Positions 37,313-42,339 of a DNA stretch of 42,339 nucleotides are shown piece after piece (positions within the stretch are counted from its first letter, which is position 1; each line of letters begins with the position of its first letter). Position numbers and translations under genes: made by a program. Origin of the DNA: a virus; the IMG/VR virus record IMGVR_UViG_3300036901_000039, positions 1-42,339 of that record, one strand, 5' to 3'. The notes below the pieces were generated by a model, which did not search any database, had not been told where the DNA came from, and saw nothing but the letters and a program-made list of their open reading frames with translations.

Positions 37313-37570
37313 ATGCAAAAACGAGAATTAGAAGTTGGCGACATTGTCCAGATCGATCCAGAAAAGCACGATTTTGGTGGTTGTTTAATGATTGTCACTG
37401 AACCTAAAGAATGGGGAGCCCAAGGATACCTTCTTATGGATAAAGAAATTACAGGGTTATGTAGATTTATGGGACAGGCATATATTCGTCTGACATGGGA
37501 GAAGATGGAATATGTGGGACATGCTGAATGGATATCTGTACCTAAACCTGACTCAACCATTCAAGATTAA
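37313..37570 (+). CDS. Small conserved-looking phage protein
   Basis: The protein has 85 residues from MQKRELEVGDIVQIDPEKHD. AAAGG is seven bases upstream of this ATG, and an upstream in-frame ATG lies against the tRNA-like end. A compact beta-rich fold is suggested by GCLMIVTEPKEWGAQGYLLM and AYIRLTWEKMEYVGHAEWIS. This family occurs as a hypothetical protein in many phages. Its 3' end overlaps the convergent tail gene by 29 nt. Confidence 0.7.
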   Translation: MQKRELEVGDIVQIDPEKHDFGGCLMIVTEPKEWGAQGYLLMDKEITGLCRFMGQAYIRLTWEKMEYVGHAEWISVPKPDSTIQD

Positions 37571-38015
37571 TGTAGCCTGACATGATGCTTGGAGCGCCAG
37601 CGCCACCTAATACAACAATATTGGTAGGGGTAACATAGAATGAGATTTGCCCGGCTATTGCTACACTACTTGCGTAAATGGCTCCATACCAATTCGTCCC
37701 ATCAGTAAAAGTGCCGTAGGATTTAGGTGATACAAAGGATACCGAATTCCAATTCAGTCCATGAGCTATATTCCCTGTTCCCGCAAAAGGGTACACTTCT
37801 CTTAAGGATTGCTGTTTTTCAGCGGCATTTACAAACCAGGACTCTCCAGTTACTGCCGGACTATTTGTAGGGTATATCCCAATAATCCTTCTATTGACTG
37901 CATTAGCGATATCTACGTAGCTCTTATCTAGTTCAACTGCAAGAGGTTGGGACTCTATTGGAAAGTTTCTTGATGTTCTAAGAAAAGGTACAGATGTAAA
38001 AGTGTGAGTACTCAT
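37542..38015 (-). CDS. Tail-associated structural protein
   Basis: The protein has 157 residues. The N-terminal RTSRNFPIESQPLAVELDKS and the helix DIANAVNRRIIGIYPTN are followed by a beta-rich domain with GLNWNSVSFVSPKSYGTFTD and a C-terminal SGYINLEWLSQV. The arrangement resembles short phage tail-spike bases or tail knobs. It follows the large tail-hub gene with a four-base overlap. The function is inferred from position and fold pattern. Confidence 0.7.
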   Translation of the reverse strand: MSTHTFTSVPFLRTSRNFPIESQPLAVELDKSYVDIANAVNRRIIGIYPTNSPAVTGESWFVNAAEKQQSLREVYPFAGTGNIAHGLNWNSVSFVSPKSYGTFTDGTNWYGAIYASSVAIAGQISFYVTPTNIVVLGGAGAPSIMSGYINLEWLSQV

Positions 38016-40873
38016 GCTAGCACCGAGCTAGGAGTAACATCAATGACAAAGGAGTGGAGTTCGATTTCTTCGAACTGATTACTAAATGTAGTATCTCGCA
38101 TTTGAGCGTCAGACATTGTAAACCCTAACTGGACGGTATCGCCTATAAGGGATGTATTTAGTCTATGCCACATTTGTTTTTGCGGGCTAACACCTGTCTC
38201 TGGCTCTACAAACTGCTGTAGGTTTGTATTAGCTGGAGTAAGTCCGATATTAGTACTTTCTGGGCATGTATAGAGTACGGTACTGTACACCAAGGAATTA
38301 TTTACAGATCCGGGTGTAGGGACAATAAACCCATTGTTATAGGCGGCATTGCTTTGTCCTAACTCATTCTCGCTTAGGAATATAAGTAGGGAAATTTGGC
38401 CATTTGGAGTTGTAGAAAATAAATATTGCTGTGCTCCCAGGCGCGACTTTCTTCCCATTCCCCAAGAAGGCGGAAACTGCCGTGTTTGTATTAGAGGATT
38501 ATACATCCTCTGGATCACCCCTCCTCCAAAATAAGTAGACGACCCAAGGGTGATAGAGGGATTAAGCATGAACGTATTGGCGGTCGTATTAAATACTGAG
38601 TAGATATTGCCATTGACTAAGGCTCCCACTGTACCCAAACAGCCACTAATAACGATATAATCCCCGGCATTTAGGCAGTGATTGGGAGATGTGACATTAG
38701 TCCCAGAAAACCCCTGAATCGTCAGTGAATTTCCCTCATCGGTTCCATCGTCTCTTTCAAGAATAAACCCTTGTTGATTGCCGGCTATGACCTTTGGCTG
38801 CATAAGAGTAGAGGCACCGGCAGACCATGGTTCATTCCAAGAACTCCAAGTGGGATATACAGTCCCGATTGTTGCCCATGTATAGCCAGAAGCCTTTCTA
38901 AACTGCCCGTAGGTCGTATATGCCTCATTGAATATTGCCCAACTGTTGTCCCTGTAGTTGTATTGGAGAGTTTGGTTTGGGTATTTGTATTTTACTTCAT
39001 TGCTTGGATACGTGAAATATACCCATTCATTAATGAAATCACGTTGCGCCGTTACCCTTTGTGATCCATTGTTAGTTAGACTAAATTGGAATATCTGATC
39101 TGGGATCTCAATATCAATACGAGCTGATGAAGTTTGCTCTGTAGCGATTATACCATGCTCACCTGTCGTTAAGACTCCTCTATCCATATTTATAAGGGAA
39201 AAGGTGCTACCAGATCCAAGTTCTGAGTTGATGACGTAAAAGTTGAAAGGAATGATATCATCGCCAGTATAAATGAGGCGTGCTTGCCGAGTGCTGAATC
39301 CCAATATCAAAACGTCTTGGTTAGGCGATGCCGTCAATATAGGCTGAGCATATCCAGCTTCAATGCTTCCACCAAATCCAGTAGAATCCTCAAAATATGC
39401 CGAAGCTGTAGCACTATAAGGATCTACAGACGAAGTTTGATTAAGAGGTGTGAGAATGGGTGTATATACAGTTGTAGGTGATGTTGGGGAGCCTGTAAAG
39501 GAAGCCGTGTAGTAAGGTGTGCCGTTTTGACTGTAAACGATGGCATCTTGCAAGTAGACTTGGGAATTTGCCGAGGATGTTTGGATTACAGGTCCAATAA
39601 ATAGAAGTCTATCCTTAAAGGGTACAATCATGCGGGCCCCAGCTAGGTAATACTGCGCTGCCGGCAGATCCCCGATGGAGTAATTAGATTGAGATAAAGG
39701 CGGAGCAAAGTTAACCCATCCCATATTGCCAGTTAAAACTGGTGGTGTTATCGCACCCGTCGTAGGATCACCGTCGTACCATCTTATGCAGTCTTTAGTA
39801 GGGTCGGATCTATTAGTAAGATATTGCGCGATTCCCCCCGTACCATTAGTAGCTATAGTGGCATTGGGAAATTCTACTGTAACGTTGTTTGCATTTACTA
39901 CAACTGTAACATAGCCTGATTGGAAATTGATCCCTGTTGTAGTGACCACTTCATTGATGAATAGGAAGTCACCGACTACTAATCCATGACCTGTGATCTG
40001 AAGGTTTACAATAGCTGGAGGCCCTCCAGAGGTCACAGTTACGGCGACTATAGGTTTGTATTGCATCCCTATATTTGCCTTGTTAAAGGGAACGTTTATT
40101 CCATTCGTAGCCCAAAGAGCCCCTTGGTAGTTGGTGGTCCAGAACTGTTGATAATCTTGGCCGTTCCAAGTGAGTGGGGTCACAGCGCTCTTTTGCAAAT
40201 ATCCAGGATAATTATAGGGAGCTGAGGCAAGAGGGTTTTTATAAAAGCTTATGTCGTAAATATTGTAAGGGAATGTAGTCAGGATGTTGTAAGAATATAC
40301 AGGGTCAAAGGCGATTGTGCCGGGAAACTGAGTGGCGTTTAGGTTTAGATCTTCTAATCCCATAACAGGAAGATCAGGGTAATACGTCATCGTGACTGTT
40401 GCTGTACCACTTGCTTGGGTCGGGATGTGTATAGCCCCTGTGGCATAGTCAATTGTATTAGGCCCACTCGTCCCTGTAGGAGTAAGATATCCATCCATGG
40501 TAGGATCAGTATAAGTAACGGGACCTGCCGAGCCAACGATCGTCACAGAACCTGGCACAACGTTTCCATTAGCTTGTAGAGAGAAACTAATAGGAGTTGC
40601 ATTTGTGTAGGGGCCAAACAGATTTGCATTCCCCCCAGCATCAAAAGAAATAGTAAAAGATGGATTGGTATTTGCCCCTGTATAGGCTGAGAGAGTGGAA
40701 TTAAAATACCTCGTCAACCTTCCAAGCAGTGAAGTACCACGCTTACGCTTAATACGACCACGCCACTGATAAGCATTGAGAAGAAAAGGGAAAGAATTAT
40801 TGTCGACAGCGAATGGTAAGACATTATTTTGAAGACCTTTAAAATCTGGGCCTACAATGATTTTGTCTCCCAT
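38012..40873 (-). CDS. Large tail hub/nozzle protein (P22 gp10 / T7 gp12-like)
   Basis: The protein has 953 residues. The N-terminal IIVGPDFKGLQNNVLPFAVD, FPFLLNAYQWRGRIKRKRG and a Thr/Gly-rich beta body precede a segment typical of podovirus tail nozzles: RLLFIGPVIQ, DVLILGFSTRQARLIYTGDD and GVLTTGEHGIIATEQTSSAR, followed by WVYFTYPSNEVKYKYPN. It would form the hexameric tail tube end below the connector. An FCCH-like module (ITGHGLVVGDFLFINEV) is inserted at residues ~285-330, as in the head accessory proteins. Confidence 0.75.
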   Translation of the reverse strand: MGDKIIVGPDFKGLQNNVLPFAVDNNSFPFLLNAYQWRGRIKRKRGTSLLGRLTRYFNSTLSAYTGANTNPSFTISFDAGGNANLFGPYTNATPISFSLQANGNVVPGSVTIVGSAGPVTYTDPTMDGYLTPTGTSGPNTIDYATGAIHIPTQASGTATVTMTYYPDLPVMGLEDLNLNATQFPGTIAFDPVYSYNILTTFPYNIYDISFYKNPLASAPYNYPGYLQKSAVTPLTWNGQDYQQFWTTNYQGALWATNGINVPFNKANIGMQYKPIVAVTVTSGGPPAIVNLQITGHGLVVGDFLFINEVVTTTGINFQSGYVTVVVNANNVTVEFPNATIATNGTGGIAQYLTNRSDPTKDCIRWYDGDPTTGAITPPVLTGNMGWVNFAPPLSQSNYSIGDLPAAQYYLAGARMIVPFKDRLLFIGPVIQTSSANSQVYLQDAIVYSQNGTPYYTASFTGSPTSPTTVYTPILTPLNQTSSVDPYSATASAYFEDSTGFGGSIEAGYAQPILTASPNQDVLILGFSTRQARLIYTGDDIIPFNFYVINSELGSGSTFSLINMDRGVLTTGEHGIIATEQTSSARIDIEIPDQIFQFSLTNNGSQRVTAQRDFINEWVYFTYPSNEVKYKYPNQTLQYNYRDNSWAIFNEAYTTYGQFRKASGYTWATIGTVYPTWSSWNEPWSAGASTLMQPKVIAGNQQGFILERDDGTDEGNSLTIQGFSGTNVTSPNHCLNAGDYIVISGCLGTVGALVNGNIYSVFNTTANTFMLNPSITLGSSTYFGGGVIQRMYNPLIQTRQFPPSWGMGRKSRLGAQQYLFSTTPNGQISLLIFLSENELGQSNAAYNNGFIVPTPGSVNNSLVYSTVLYTCPESTNIGLTPANTNLQQFVEPETGVSPQKQMWHRLNTSLIGDTVQLGFTMSDAQMRDTTFSNQFEEIELHSFVIDVTPSSVLA

Positions 40874-40875
40874 GG

Positions 40876-41421
40876 CTAGTTACCTATAGCTAGGTAGTAA
40901 AATCCTGTGGCTCCCGTTCCGGATGTTCTTGTAGAAGTAAAACTGCTAGTCCCAAGCGATGTGGCAGTAAAGCCGCCAGTATAAAGAGTGCTTGTCCCGG
41001 TGATTTGTACATTCCAACAATTGTTAGGGAAAGGCGTTATAAATGAGGTGGGAGTTCCAGAAGATGCGCCAAATCCCCATTTAATGATGATACCCCCAAG
41101 GCAGAATGTACTACCATCTGATCCAGATTGGTATTGACTAGAGCTTTGTGCAGTACTGCCAGAATAGTAAAAAAGCTGCGGCAATCCCAATACTGTATTG
41201 GTGAACATTTGAGGCGGATTAACAGGAGTCGCAGGAACGTAACTTGCATCCTGATTGAATGTAATCGCTTTGTGCTGCCCACCATTATTTAAGTTAAATG
41301 TGATGTGGTCGGTTCCGATTATCCCCAATGTAGATTGGTTGTTAGTCAGCATGTCGGGCTGATCTGTCGAAGGGTTATCATTAGCTGCCGGAACAGCACT
41401 ATCAAAAGAATATAATGTCAT
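40876..41421 (-). CDS. Short tail-fibre protein with gp53-like C-terminal domain
   Basis: The protein has 181 residues. The N-terminal DNPSTDQPDMLTNNQST resembles the attachment region of tail proteins. The C-terminal ~80 residues, LGGIIIKWGFGASSGTPTSF with FPNNCWNVQIT and FYYLAIGN, follow the pattern of the phage gp53-like C-terminal domain found at fibre ends. It lies between the connector and the tail hub. It is probably a short, host-binding or tail-plug fibre. Confidence 0.7.
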   Translation of the reverse strand: MTLYSFDSAVPAANDNPSTDQPDMLTNNQSTLGIIGTDHITFNLNNGGQHKAITFNQDASYVPATPVNPPQMFTNTVLGLPQLFYYSGSTAQSSSQYQSGSDGSTFCLGGIIIKWGFGASSGTPTSFITPFPNNCWNVQITGTSTLYTGGFTATSLGTSSFTSTRTSGTGATGFYYLAIGN

Positions 41422-42338
41422 GTTGTCCCCTGACCGTAATTATTAGAGCCCGATTGAACATTCAGATCGCTAAAGATCGTCCCTGTTCTAGTAGATGTAA
41501 ATTGCCTCTGCGATCGCTTCCAGACCAAAGTTTCTTGCTCTCTAAATAGAGGTTCATAAAACATAAACTGCTCAGTATCGCCAGTATCCGCCAGTATCTT
41601 TCTTGCGGCACCTCTGGCTATATATTCAGCCATGTATCCAAAAGGAATAGCTGAGCCAGTATTTAAAAATGCTGCGGGAGAAAGGTAGGCATCGAGTTCT
41701 ATAAGGTATTGAGTTTCAGGAGGAGGTCGCACTGTAATGCAGTTATTATAATACAATATCGATCTAGGAATGCCTTGCTCATAGAAGTAACATTGTGACT
41801 GAATCGGTGTACCATCTGGGATAGCTGATGGAAAATAAACGTTAGTGGCAATACCCGTAGCATAATTTATAGTATTCTGAGTAGTTGAGTACGGAGTAGG
41901 TAAAGCGCCACCATTAGGTAAAGGAGCATTCCCTAGCGGTGCCGACCCTGGTTGCATGAGAAGTCCATAAAGATCACCTCCATTATTGCCACTCAGAAAC
42001 TGACCACTATCTGCAATCGTGATGTTCTGACCAGTGGAATTTACTGCATTGAAGTAAACCGACGAATAAACGCTAGTAGTCGGGATCGTATCTATGAAGT
42101 CAGTGACAAAGGGAGGATCTTGGTTAACGCCAGTTGCTATAATGCCGGTAATGTCAATATGTCCAGGTATAGCCGGTAAATAGGGCAAATTAAAGGTATA
42201 AGGGCCTTCTGTGCCATTACCGACTCCTACCTGCGGTAGAAACTGGGTGTAATTTGGCCATAGATTGTAAAAAGAGTCTCTTTGTGTATAGAAAGGCACT
42301 TGTATGCCATTTGCATAGCAAGAGGTAGTAAAGCCTTG
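41418..42338 (-). CDS. Head-tail connector-like protein, C-terminal part (runs off right edge)
   Basis: The frame is open to the right edge, 307 codons, and a GTG at 42299 is probably internal rather than the start. Sequence near the edge (NGIQVPFYTQRDSFYNLWPN) continues smoothly upstream. The C-terminal part LDAYLSPAAFLNTGSAIPFG with YIARGAARKILADTGDTEQF and ETLVWKRSQRQFTSTRTGTI is typical of podovirus connector/adaptor proteins that bind below the portal. It shares an ATGA overlap with the short fibre gene. Confidence 0.7.
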   Translation of the reverse strand, partial: QGFTTSCYANGIQVPFYTQRDSFYNLWPNYTQFLPQVGVGNGTEGPYTFNLPYLPAIPGHIDITGIIATGVNQDPPFVTDFIDTIPTTSVYSSVYFNAVNSTGQNITIADSGQFLSGNNGGDLYGLLMQPGSAPLGNAPLPNGGALPTPYSTTQNTINYATGIATNVYFPSAIPDGTPIQSQCYFYEQGIPRSILYYNNCITVRPPPETQYLIELDAYLSPAAFLNTGSAIPFGYMAEYIARGAARKILADTGDTEQFMFYEPLFREQETLVWKRSQRQFTSTRTGTIFSDLNVQSGSNNYGQGTT

Positions 42339-42339
42339 A

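Noticed and set aside
1-42339. CRISPR arrays and insertion sequences
   Set aside because: No regularly spaced repeats and no transposase catalytic domain were seen; the IS30-like similarity at 9257-10196 covers only the DNA-binding part.

Overview
The window is almost certainly a nearly complete genome of a tailed double-stranded DNA bacteriophage, about 42 kb. It has a podovirus-like virion gene set: an N4-gp56-type major capsid protein, a large portal, a scaffold, small and large terminase subunits, a tail-hub protein of the P22 gp10 or T7 gp12 kind, ejection-type internal proteins and several glycine- and threonine-rich fibres. I recognise no integrase, DNA polymerase, helicase or endolysin. 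The host cannot be named from the sequence. A small lipoprotein suggests a Gram-negative host, but only weakly. Both ends of the window are open minus-strand frames that look like the two ends of one connector gene, so the molecule was probably circular or circularly permuted and was opened inside that gene.

Layout. Positions 1-9112 (minus) hold head genes: a small basic protein, capsid accessory proteins, the capsid protein, a GIY-YIG-like insertion, the scaffold, small structural proteins and the portal. A two-gene plus-strand cassette (5364-6090) interrupts them. Positions 9205-10905 (plus) hold a self-contained operon of two duplicated helix-turn-helix proteins and a ParB-like protein, with its own promoter and terminator. 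Positions 10955-15742 (minus) are the packaging operon: TerS, TerL, a zinc-ribbon protein, a GroES-like co-chaperonin, two tiny membrane proteins and a metallophosphoesterase. A plus-strand cassette of three related small proteins (14596-15360) lies between TerS and TerL.

Positions 15794-18523 (plus) are probably early genes of unknown function, separated by repeated GGGGGA/TCCCCC hairpins. Positions 18501-21204 (minus) run from a Cro/CI-like repressor through three related small helical proteins to a RusA-type resolvase and several tiny basic or zinc-ribbon proteins. Positions 21395-26261 (plus) are replication and recombination genes: an ssDNA-binding-like protein, a YqaJ exonuclease and a phage O-like initiator. 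The initiator is preceded by a long structured leader with a probable antisense RNA.

Positions 26154-35922 (minus) are tail fibres and ejection proteins, with a plus-strand membrane-protein pair at 32803-33194. Positions 35966-37570 (plus) hold a small regulator, a C5-cytosine methyltransferase whose gene is also open and apparently coding in a second frame, and a tRNA-like element with an expanded anticodon loop. Positions 37542-42339 (minus) hold tail hub, fibre and connector genes.

The observations most worth following are the double-coded methyltransferase gene, the candidate antisense-RNA switch ahead of the replication initiator, the tRNA-Pro-like gene with a 55-nt insertion, and the family of about seven small helical proteins scattered through three operons.
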